From the NCBI GenBank assembly GCA_002284615.2, contig MU069675.1, forward strand, positions 187,552 through 203,119: 15,568 bases of DNA, given 5' to 3'. Under the pieces are notes generated by a model. The model was not told the origin of the DNA. It did not search any database and saw only the letters and a list, made by a program, of their open reading frames with translations. The DNA is from Dunaliella salina (lineage: Eukaryota > Chlorophyta > Chlorophyceae > Chlamydomonadales > Dunaliellaceae). A program made the translations under genes and the position numbers. Shown here one piece after another: positions 8,440-15,568 of this stretch (its first letter is position 1; each line of letters begins with the position of its first letter).

Positions 8440-8545
8440 CTACGTAGGCAGAGAAACTCTCCCTACATCAATTAAGGAAGAGGAGACACATTGGCTCAAA
8501 AAGAGCCGTGTGCCCCCTCCACCACAAAGTATGAAAAAGAGAATT
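8440..8545 (-). mobile_element. 3' UTR and 3' end of RLE-type non-LTR element (main copy)
   Basis: Follows the stop codon of the minus-strand ORF ending at 8546. CTACGTAGGCAGAGAAACT and TCCCTACATCAATTAAGGA recur in three other places in the window. On the element strand the 3' end is followed by a T-rich TTTTTCTTTTCTTTC tail rather than poly(A). Confidence 0.75.
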
Positions 8546-9520
8546 CTAATGTGGATCTGGAGGGTTACTAGAATCTTCTTGCTCTAGAACCTGGCTGTGG
8601 GAAGTATTCTTGTTTTCAATAGCTCCGCGTGTGGTGACTAATTTGTGGGCATATTGAATAGAATGGGCATGAAGTTGTTGAGCAAGCTTTGTGGCATGCT
8701 GATGATCCAATCCTAGTTGTTTGAATTGCTTGAGGGTATGCTCAGTGTAAATAGTTCCACCTACACCCAGGAGAATAGGGTGAATTGTAACAGCTTTAGC
8801 GTTAATACGTTTACAAAGGTCTGCATGTTGCTGCTTTGCTGCGTTCAACTGATGCTCTGGCCTTGTGTCTTCACAGAACTTGATTTCCATTAGGTGCACA
8901 TGGCGTTCATTTGCATGGAGTTCATGGGGTTGCCTCATGCGGCTAGTTCTGGTGGTCCTCAGTGAGGAGCTGCGCAAAGTGTGATGGGGATGGGTAGGAG
9001 AAACACCGTTAGAAGTATGTTTCGCATTAGAAGGGGTGATCAGAACAGCATCTGGTCGACTGGAGTTGAGTCTTTTCCTCTCTGGAAGGTTACGAGGGAA
9101 GAGGTAAGCAGGTAAAATTCTGTTTGTGGCATGTGTAGGGAGTTGGAGGTTGTGTTGGGCAAGCTTAACAGCGCTTCCTATGTCTGTGTAGACCAGGCCT
9201 GCCCCTACAGGGCATTTGCTGAGGGCTTTTGTAATCATTCTGCCTGCAATATTATGTCGTTCAGTTTTCATGTTGGAAATGATATGGTTTTGGCAGCCTG
9301 AGAGCATGTGTAGTGCGCTATCCAAATGATGGCATCCTGGGAGGGGACAAGATGGATCTGTTGACCTTTTGAAGCGTACTGCATGTTTTTGGTTGTAGAG
9401 GGTGCCTGTGCGGTACTGCAGGATGGTACGCTTCATGGGTAAAAGGCGAATACCAGAAAAGAAAGGGAGGAAAGCCTTCTTGGCGGCTGCAAGGATTAGG
9501 GGTTTTGTGGTGGGGCCCTG
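8546..9520 (-). pseudogene. Non-LTR retrotransposon ORF C-terminus with CCHC motif and restriction-like endonuclease
   Basis: Open from an in-frame TGA (9521-9523) to the stop at 8546-8548. The first ATG in the frame (9434-9436) gives 296 residues, but the protein family clearly starts further upstream. With that numbering, C30, C35, H43 and C48 form C-x4-C-x7-H-x4-C. RPDAVLI (residues 127-133) and LMEIKFCED (182-190) supply PD...ExK, the PD-(D/E)XK core of the restriction-like endonuclease of R2/CRE/NeSL-type elements. A His/Thr/Arg-rich insert separates the two. The family protein nicks target DNA to prime reverse transcription. Similar sequence continues upstream of the TGA (CNSLMERKDCVVQVWPRALW), so this copy is broken; the reverse transcriptase core is absent. 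Confidence 0.75.
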
Positions 9521-9523
9521 TCA

Positions 9524-9610
9524 TTCAGGCAGGTGACTTTCCCATAATGCACGCGGCCAGACTTGGACTACGCAGTCTTTTCTTTCCATAAGGGAATTAC
9601 AGGGGGGTGG
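9524..9610 (-). pseudogene. upstream extension of the RLE-type ORF, cut off by a stop
   Basis: In the same frame as the ORF ending at 8546, beyond TGA 9521-9523, the minus strand encodes CNSLMERKDCVVQVWPRALW then ESHLPE. It is uninterrupted and protein-like. A run of six G (about 9602-9607) marks where similarity shifts to another frame belonging to the neighbouring family-2 fragment. Confidence 0.5.
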
Positions 9611-10250
9611 CCTACAGCCCAAGACTCTGGCTGACCGGCTGGTGGTGAAATATTCTCAACCAGCATCAAAATTGAAACCATTTCTGACAAAAATTTCGAA
9701 TAACCGTACGAGTCTTCTTTTAAAAAGGCGTTTATCACAGTATCAGTCATAATTTGAAAGCTAGCCAAAAAAGGAATTAAGTCAGCATTCAGGGGCCCGG
9801 TAAAAGCATGTCATGGCCGGAACGAATGAAAAAACAGGTCTTTGTACTTTTTGCGCAGCTCACACGCCTCAATACTGCTAGCAGTCAGTCGTTTTGACTG
9901 GAGGCCTTATAACCTTGTAACCTCGTACTTTTTGCGCAGCTTACACACCTCAATGCAACTGCATTTGAAGACAACATGTTTCTTGCCTTGGACTCTAGCA
10001 CATTCAAAGGAAAAGCTATGCTATTAGACATTGTCCGATAGCATTGATTGAGGGAAGGACCTACTTGCTCAAGGCAAATCCTCACACTCACATTTGTCAC
10101 AAATATTTGGACCACCAGCCATTTAAACGATTCAACCTGAAAGCAGTGGGTGTGAAGCATAAACCTACTCACGTTTCTCGTAACTTCTTTATCCAGATCG
10201 TCAAATAAATATGATGGGATGCAAAAGGGTGTACATGCTGATCCCTCCAA
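9568..10250 (-). mobile_element. non-LTR retrotransposon family 2, 3' coding remnant (copy B)
   Basis: Minus-strand pieces in changing frames read YLFDDLDKEVTRNVSRF and HTHCFQVESFKW, then GGPNICDKCECEDLP, then KKHVVFKCSCIEVCKLRKKY, a repeat of EACELRKKYKDLF, then HAFTGPLNADLIPFLASFQI and a tail reaching PPAGQPESWAVGHPP. CDKC ... H-VVFK-C gives CxxC...Hx4C, the zinc-binding block also left in copy A at 6440-6954. Stops, frameshifts and an 81-bp-offset internal duplication (9844-9873 with 9925-9954) show it is dead. It directly adjoins the RLE-type element. Confidence 0.6.
9844..9954 (-). repeat. 30-bp direct repeat, 81-bp offset
   Basis: 9844-9873 and 9925-9954 match at 28 of 30 bases (GTACTTTTTGCGCAGCT core). 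On the minus strand both encode E(A/V)C(E/K)LRKKY, so the repeat is an in-frame internal duplication within retroelement copy B. Confidence 0.85.
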
Positions 10251-10690
10251 ACGTCGGCCAAGATCGTCAGGGAGGCACTACCGCTATACCATGCAGTTCT
10301 CTAACTTTAATTCTCCGAGACCCCTGTCATGGCTCAGGATAGTAGGCTTAATTTTGGGAAAGCAGTGGGGGTTCTAATCACATCCTCACGCCACCACTTC
10401 CGACCATCAGCTGGTCGTGCAGCTTTTCTAACCTCATTAGTCCTTTTTCATACCCGGCCATCAGCTGGTCGTGCAGCTTTTCTAACCTCATTAGTCCTTT
10501 TTCATACACAGAAGCATTTCATTGTTCTATGTGCTTTATTTAGACTGTCTGAGGCCATAGTCACGTCAAGCATGACCTGACTTTTCTTAGTGCTTACTTG
10601 GAGAACCTCTGCTTTATGTGGTACTTTGAGTGCATGTTTCTCAACAGTTGACATTTCTATACACATTTTCGAAGACTTGTCTAGTTCCAG
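10251..10690. other. no gene seen; holds a 54-bp tandem duplication
   Basis: No recognisable coding region. An 83-residue plus-strand frame is explained by the tandem repeat at 10401-10508. Confidence 0.5.
10401..10508 (+). repeat. 54-bp tandem duplication (two units)
   Basis: Units 10401-10454 and 10455-10508 differ at one or two bases; core CATCAGCTGGTCGTGCAGC. The near identity points to a recent event. Confidence 0.95.
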
Positions 10691-10697
10691 GCCTGTG

Positions 10698-10760
10698 TTT
10701 CCGCTCAGCTGCCCTCGTAGGCGGATATAGCGTTGTAACCTTACCTTACCTTACCAAGCA
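10698..10760 (+). repeat. short dispersed repeat with (CTTAC)n tail, copy 1
   Basis: TTTCCGCTCAGCTGCCCTCG, then TAGGCGGATATAGCGTTGTA, followed by a CCTTA pentanucleotide run. A second copy with the same order lies at 11212-11265. Confidence 0.7.
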
Positions 10761-11770
10761 TGACCTGATGCGCCAAAGTATGGACACTCGGTGCACTGTT
10801 GGAGACAAGGAGAACTGCTACTGCACAATGAAGATTTGGATTGCTATGAAAGCCTCCAAGCCTCACCAGCTGGCCTTCAAGCAAGCTTGTATTGACATAG
10901 GTAGACAAAAAAAGCAAGCGCCATCTGGCGCACGTGGTTACATACACAATAGTACCGGACAAAACTGGCTCGCAAATTGAAAATACAGCTTTCAAGTAAA
11001 TCATGAGCAGGGACTTCTGGAATCTAGCATGACTTGAAATCCAGCACAGCACAGCAATTTTCAAAAAAGGAGCATCAGATGAAATGAGCACTGCATTTAA
11101 CAAGCTGATGTGTGTGTGTGTTTCTTTCAGCATTGGCACTTCTGAACTCAGAGCAAGACTTTGTTTTCGTTTTTTGAGCCTGCTTCCTTTTTAGCCTAGG
11201 TTGTTATGTTTTCCGCTCAGCTGCCCTTGAAGGCGGAAATAGCGTGTAACCTAACCTTAACAAGCTGATGCATGGTCTTTATGCTACCAGCTAAAACGAT
11301 AGACAATAAAGTACATAAATGGAAAAGTACATTTCCACTATTGCAGACAGCCACAAAGTGTATGCTGTAGTGCATGATGCACACCTCTGACCATAAAACG
11401 TCTACGGCATTAAAAGCGTGGATAAAGCAGTGGGAGTATTTGCACATGTGTATGTACGTACAAGATGCTCAGGGTACAAGGTTGCCGAAGCACAAAGGGG
11501 CGCAAGTGTGAGCTGCCACAATCGAAGCAGAGGTGAGGGTACAAAGACAGAGCAGCCACAAAAACGTTAGAGGCATGCACACTCTCCTTATCAGAACCTC
11601 CGGCTTCCTCTGGAGCCAGGAAGAAAGGTAATAAGACAAGAAACCGCGTCACCATTGAGACTTGATCCCAAGCAGAAGATGGTATGCAATCACAACCCCA
11701 TAGTGCAAAATCTCTGGCACTGGCCTCCCGCGTACAGTGGCTGTCCTTGACAAGCCTTTATCTGACCTCC
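10761..11770. other. no recognised gene
   Basis: A plus-strand frame to 10980 and a minus-strand frame (10741-11139) are open for over 100 residues but show no motif I know. GCGCCATCTGGCGC (about 10919-10932) is a small hairpin. The copy-2 short repeat lies inside this stretch. Confidence 0.4.
11212..11265 (+). repeat. short dispersed repeat with (CCTTA)-like tail, copy 2
   Basis: TTTTCCGCTCAGCTGCCCTT, then GAAGGCGGAAATAGCGTGTA and ACCTAACCTTAAC. TTTCCGC and GCGGAAA make a perfect 7-bp stem in this copy (6 of 7 in the other). A short interspersed family is possible. Confidence 0.7.
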
Positions 11771-11860
11771 CAGGCCTTTGCGATCCAGGCCTTTGCGATC
11801 CAAGCCTTTGCGATCCAGGCCTTTGTGATCCAGGCCTTTGCAATCCAGGCCTTTGCGATC
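11771..11860. repeat. 15-bp minisatellite, six units
   Basis: Six contiguous units of CAGGCCTTTGCGATC with single-base variants. Because the period is a multiple of three, every frame on both strands stays open and looks like a pentapeptide repeat; this is not evidence of a gene. Confidence 0.95.
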
Positions 11861-11940
11861 CAGGAAAAGAAAAGGAAAGAACATTCTATGCAAACCAGAG
11901 GCCGCGTGCATTAATGGAAGTGCCCCTAACTGGAAACTGT

Positions 11941-12036
11941 GATCCTTTGGGACCTCGGCTTTTGTGGTCCACGCCCTTGGGATCTAGACCTTTGCAATCC
12001 AGGCCTTTGTGGTCCAGTCCTTTATGATCAGCCTTT
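11941..12036. repeat. diverged 15-bp minisatellite, about six units
   Basis: The same 15-bp period and CCTTTG core as 11771-11860 (for example AGACCTTTGCAATCC and AGGCCTTTGTGGTCC), more diverged. An 80-bp non-repeat stretch separates the two blocks. Confidence 0.8.
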
Positions 12037-12479
12037 ACCTGTGCTCCTGGACATCGCGAACGGCCCTTTCAAGCGCCTTTTACATCTACAGAGCCAGCCA
12101 ATGCTGCTCATTATGCACGCGCTGCTGCCACACGCCGCGCTTCAGAGTAAAGGCCGAACAAGCTGGCTGGAGGTCCCCATGTAAATCTGAAATCTGTAAT
12201 CAGAGTAAAGGAGCTCCAGGCAAGGACACTATGCAGCAATGGAGAAGATGTTCTTGGCCCAAGCAAATGGATTTGATGCCTAATCAAAACTGTCATGTCA
12301 CACATAAGACTCTCGAGACCAAGGATCTTTTTCCAATTTAGACCTTCCAGCAAACCACTAACAGCCACTTGCAGGTAACCGCCTAGACAAAAGAGGATAA
12401 GGAAAATTTGCAGAGGGAGTCAGGTGATAACCTTCATTTGTTAAGGAAAAGGGGAAAGAACAAGAAAAGACAAGAAAAC
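12037..12479. other. no gene seen
   Basis: No coding signal, RNA gene or element is recognised, apart from an A/G-rich run (about 12440-12478) leading into the next retroelement fragment. Confidence 0.4.
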
Positions 12480-12545
12480 CTACATAGGCAGAGAAACCCT
12501 CCCTACATCAATTAAGGAAAAGAGGCCACATTGGTGCACAGACCG
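12480..12545 (-). mobile_element. 3'-end fragment of the RLE-type non-LTR element (copy 3)
   Basis: CTACATAGGCAGAGAAACC and TCCCTACATCAATTAAGGA match the 3' end at 8440-8500 closely. GCCACATTGGTGCACAGACCG is shared with the copy at 7141, so these two are the nearer relatives. Same minus orientation. Confidence 0.75.
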
Positions 12546-13850
12546 AAAAGGAGATACAATGGCTTGCAGATCTGTGCATCTCCCTCACCATTCTCGACAC
12601 AAACACAAACACCTGCACAACATGAATACCATCATCAGCTCTTTCCCCAACAGGTATTGAGCGTGGCTGCTGCTGTGCCAAAGGCACCTGCGCTTGAATA
12701 ACACTTTCTACTTCAGTGAACTCTTGCCAGGGCATGTAAACCTGCGCCACACTTGAGACATACCCACACATATATTGAGGATGCCGTTGTCTTGAGCCAC
12801 CTGTGCTCACGGCCATGCACATGTAATGGTCGAGGCACAAGTAGCCACATTATTAGCCACACTATAAACCACGCTGCATCACAAACCTGCACCGGCTGCA
12901 GTGGTTAAAAACATCAAGCGTGGCAGCTTTTCTCAAAATCAAAAATGAAGGATGAGCTCAGGGTTCCAAAGGCTAAGGATGAGCAAGGGGCTGCAAAAAC
13001 TAAGCATGCACTTGGGACGACAACCCACACTCGAGAGAACCTTCTACAACATTACGTGCCAGCACGTGACCAAACCTGAGAGGACAGCCCCTGCCCAAGC
13101 AAGTTGGAGAGGAATCACACTAGGAAAATTTTGTTAATTAATTTGTGGTTATAACCACGTTGAGCGGCATACCACCAGTGGGCTCTGCCAGGGCAAAACG
13201 TTTGTATGTGATATACAGAGAGATAAAATGCTTCTCAGGCACCTACATCCACATTCAAGAGCATCGTGCTTGCAGCCTCTGCCGGGGCGTGACCACCATG
13301 TACACACCGTGCTTTGGAGCTTGCGTTATGCCGATTGAAACCTGTGCAAAACGAGACAGTGTGCGCAGGAGCTATGCACACGAGACATAGGCAGGGCGCA
13401 GACATGAGGCCAACAAAACAGACGATGGAATGAGACAAAAATAGTCAATGGCTCAAGCAGTTGGAGATGAGCTGTAGAAATGATGATGATGCAAAGGATT
13501 TTAAACTTCACTTGAAAAGCAAGTGACACTATTTGGACTTTCAAGAATGTGTGCCCTTTTGGACATGAAGGAAGAGAGTCATTGATTTTTTTGGTTTACT
13601 GGAGGTCCGATTAGTGGTGGTCCGATTATGGACAGATCCATTCTTTTTGTCCAATGGTGAACCCGGAGAGAATAAAAGCAAGGACCTTCTGGTGCTGGAA
13701 ACCACTTTCAACAACCTATAACACTTGGAAGACAAACCCACAAGGCTGTATCTTCTTTATGTATTCCGACCAAAGGATTTGCTTTGAGCTGCCAAGTTCT
13801 TTGTGTATGCACTGGCACGCCTGCAGCGTGACGTTGCGCTAGGCCATTAA
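12546..13850. other. no recognised gene
   Basis: Short open frames only. GTGGTTATAACCAC (about 13145-13158) is a perfect 14-bp palindrome. GGTCCGATTA occurs twice about 16 bp apart near 13606-13631. Neither is explained. Confidence 0.4.
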
Positions 13851-14121
13851 GGACTGAACCATGACCGGACTAGGACTAGGAAGGTACCACAGTGGCATCC
13901 AACCGATGGCAAGTAGCAACACCAAGATTTCCACCTCTATGGTTGGCTCTGGACCGTAATAGGTCAAGTTGAAGGGCCTCTGGTGTGCGTGTCAAACAAA
14001 GGCGCGCAGGCTGAGTGCAAGACCTTAACCCAGCTGCAACAAAGTTTTATATAGTGCGGGGGGTAGAACACTGGACTGAACCATGACCGGTCCGATGCCA
14101 CTGTGGCACCTTTCTAGTCCT
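13851..14121. repeat. composite inverted plus direct repeat (possible foldback/MITE)
   Basis: An 18-bp perfect direct repeat GGACTGAACCATGACCGG lies at 13851-13868 and 14073-14090. Next to each copy is one arm of a 34-bp inverted repeat: 13872-13905 and 14088-14121, 30 of 34 bases matching, core CCACAGTGGCATC. The arms could fold with a loop of about 180 bp. No clear target duplication is seen. Confidence 0.7.
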
Positions 14122-15225
14122 ATATGGACCGGGGAGACTTGCACCCCAACCTTTATGGCTTTTTGCGCACTCTGTCCGAGCTCACACCAGAAACTTCTCT
14201 CTTGACTAATTCAAACCATGACACACCCATACATGTGTGCAGCATGCTAACAGTCGTACATGCATGGGGAAAACAGGCAGGCAGCCAGTCTGCTATGCAG
14301 CAAGCAAATGCAAGACCACGTTTTGCTATGAATTCACCAGCAAGCTCAATAGGTTCTGCCAGAGCCAAGGCGGAATGTTTTAATTTTGGCATCAGAATAA
14401 TCACAAAATCACGGACGTAATTGGCGTCTACAATGCTTCGGTTGGCTGACGTGAGACAAATTGTCAGACAATTTTTTGGAGCCATGCAAAGACAGCTGCA
14501 ACCAGAAAATCAAATCAAAGGAAAGCAAGCTGTGCAACTTCCTTTGCAGTCAAGTGTGGCAAGAGGAGAAAGGGTTAAAAAGACAAAGGGAAGCAAATTT
14601 GCTTTCCTTTTAAAAGGAAATTGGAGGCCAGCTGAGGGATACCTGATTTCCTTGCTGTCTGGCTGCCAGAATTACTCGAGAAGGTGTGCCTCCTGGCTCA
14701 CACTAGCGCTACCATTTCTGAAAAGCACGTGAACACCACTACTACCACCTCATACAAACATGACAGCAAGCACAGGGTTGTACCAACTCTTGCCTGCATC
14801 GGTGCTTGCCCTGGTAGCAGACGGAAGTTTACATATGCAGGTCACGCACGAGTCACACACAGGTCACATGCAGGTCCTTGGGCACAGGGTTGTACCAACT
14901 CTTGCCTGCATTGGTGCTTGTCCTGGTAACAGGTGGAAGTTGAACTCATGGTAGAGCCGAGCCAGGGCCAACTTCGCCTCAGCGAGCGCAAAGCTGGCAG
15001 TGCCACAAGTGCAGAAAAATATTTAGACAGCAGGTGGTTTGTTTGAGCTGGCCTAGACAGGGCCCATGCCACGGCACTCACTGGCACTAGAAAGTGTCTA
15101 GCTTTGACTCATTAGACAGAAACAGAAGCATGGGACAAGTGTTGAGTGTCATCCAAGCCACAAGTCCTCCACAATGCTGCTTTGTTTAATAGAGAGCACA
15201 CAAGAAAAAAAAAAGCAGATATGTT
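14122..15225. other. no recognised gene; direct repeat inside
   Basis: Open frames of 98-110 residues overlap on both strands at 14124-14732 without recognisable motifs. Small palindromes AGCAAATTTGCT and CCTTTTAAAAGG lie near 14592-14618. Confidence 0.4.
14770..14941 (+). repeat. 60-bp direct repeat, 112-bp offset
   Basis: 14770-14829 and 14882-14941 share GCACAGGGTTGTACCAACTC and TTGCCTGCAT, then GGTGCTTG and CCTGGTA, with few substitutions. Repeated CAGGTCAC/GAGTCACAC motifs sit between them. Confidence 0.9.
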
Positions 15226-15440
15226 GTAGGCAGAGGGAATTCTCTCTGCATCAATTGAAGGCAAAGGAGATTGGATAAAAGAGCCGCAAGTCACCTTAAC
15301 CACAAAAGCAAAGAACGGAAAGTGCTGGTGGGGATCTGGAGGTTTATTGGAAGCACCCAGCTCCACAACCTGGCTGTGAAATTGTTACAGTTATCAATTA
15401 CTCCTACCTTGCTCAAGCCAAGGTCCAGTCTTTGGGGGAT
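15226..15440 (-). mobile_element. 3'-end fragment of the RLE-type non-LTR element (copy 4)
   Basis: The longest secondary copy: it covers the 3' UTR (GTAGGCAGAGG, CTGCATCAATTGAAGG) and the end of the ORF. On the minus strand HSQVVELGASNKPPDPH aligns with HSQVLEQEDSSNPPDPH at the ORF end ending at 8546, with a frameshift just upstream (VGVIDN versus RGAIEN). An A-run at 15202-15214 (T-run on the element strand) follows its 3' end. It is more diverged than the main copy. Confidence 0.7.
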
Positions 15441-15504
15441 TGAAGGCCGCCTGCCAGTGAAGGGGCTCTGAAAAGTGCTTGAGAGCCTTTGTGAACTAGA
15501 TATG

Positions 15505-15517
15505 TGCGCGCGCGCGT

Positions 15518-15568
<51 letters not shown>
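15505..15568. repeat. (GC)n-(CA)n microsatellite at right edge
   Basis: A short GC alternation leads into pure CA from about 15519 to the window end. Confidence 0.95.

Noticed and set aside
9601..9755. Plus-strand frame reading PKTLADRLVVKYSQ
   Set aside because: The minus strand over the same bases reads as a continuation of the family-2 retroelement protein, which explains the open plus frame as a shadow.
10741..11139. 132-residue minus-strand open frame as a membrane-type protein
   Set aside because: No motif or homology is recognisable, an equally long plus frame overlaps, and there are no supporting splice or start signals.
10750..11260. Interstitial telomere repeats from CCTTA/CCTAA runs
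   Set aside because: Only two or three imperfect pentamers occur at each site, not the heptamer TTTAGGG of green plants. They are better seen as a tail of the short repeat.
11649..11911. RPGSQ / KGLDR pentapeptide-repeat protein on the minus strand
   Set aside because: The 15-bp minisatellite keeps all frames open; the peptides outside the array have no recognisable feature.
14517..14610. miRNA-like hairpin from AAAGGAAAGCAA and TTGCTTTCCTTT
   Set aside because: The arms are only about 12 bp of low-complexity sequence with an unpaired middle; no extended stem.
1..15568. A CRISPR array, prokaryotic operon or new defence system
   Set aside because: The repeats here lack regular spacers, the only host gene has spliceosomal introns, and no clustered genes exist; nothing supports such a system.

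Overview
The window reads as nuclear DNA of a plastid-bearing eukaryote, most likely a green alga or another member of the green plant lineage. The evidence is one recognisable host gene: a plastid/cyanobacterial-type SufB, the scaffold subunit of the SUF iron-sulphur cluster machinery. It is split by five GT-AG introns and so is neither bacterial nor plastid-encoded. Its exons favour G or C at third codon positions, while introns and flanks are mixed in composition and full of (CA)n microsatellites and transposon debris. The species cannot be named from this sequence. Red algae and their plastid descendants usually keep sufB in the plastid genome, which is why the green lineage is preferred.

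Layout. Positions 168-4846 (+) hold the last six exons of sufB: 209 codons plus stop, ending with the family's usual C-terminus. Earlier exons lie left of the window. Four of the five introns carry (CA)n tracts, several touching or nearly touching the 3' splice site. The first complete intron also carries three 118-bp tandem copies of the start of the next exon. The last intron (1.57 kb) has its own duplications and no CA tract.

From about 5.5 kb to the right end I recognise no host gene. The region is mobile-element debris: (i) a 215-bp hAT-like MITE (5543-5757) with 13-bp terminal inverted repeats and an 8-bp target duplication (7 of 8 matching); (ii) an 865-bp hAT-like element (7381-8245) with about 22-bp inverted repeats, an 8-bp target duplication, AT-rich palindromic subterminal repeats and a decayed zinc-finger-like reading frame; (iii) a minus-strand non-LTR retrotransposon 3' end (8440-about 9600) whose ORF ends in a CCHC motif and a PD-(D/E)XK restriction-like endonuclease, with three shorter 3'-end copies nearby (about 7141, 12480 and 15226); (iv) two broken copies of a second non-LTR family with a Cys/His-rich C-terminus (about 6440-6954 and 9568-10250). 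The right third is mainly non-coding and holds minisatellites, direct repeats and one composite inverted/direct repeat. The window starts and stops inside (CA)n tracts, which suggests contig breaks at microsatellites.

Nothing here forms a multi-gene system. SufB would act with SufC and SufD, encoded elsewhere, in the plastid stroma. The rest is selfish DNA, all recognisable retroelement pieces lying in one orientation opposite to sufB.
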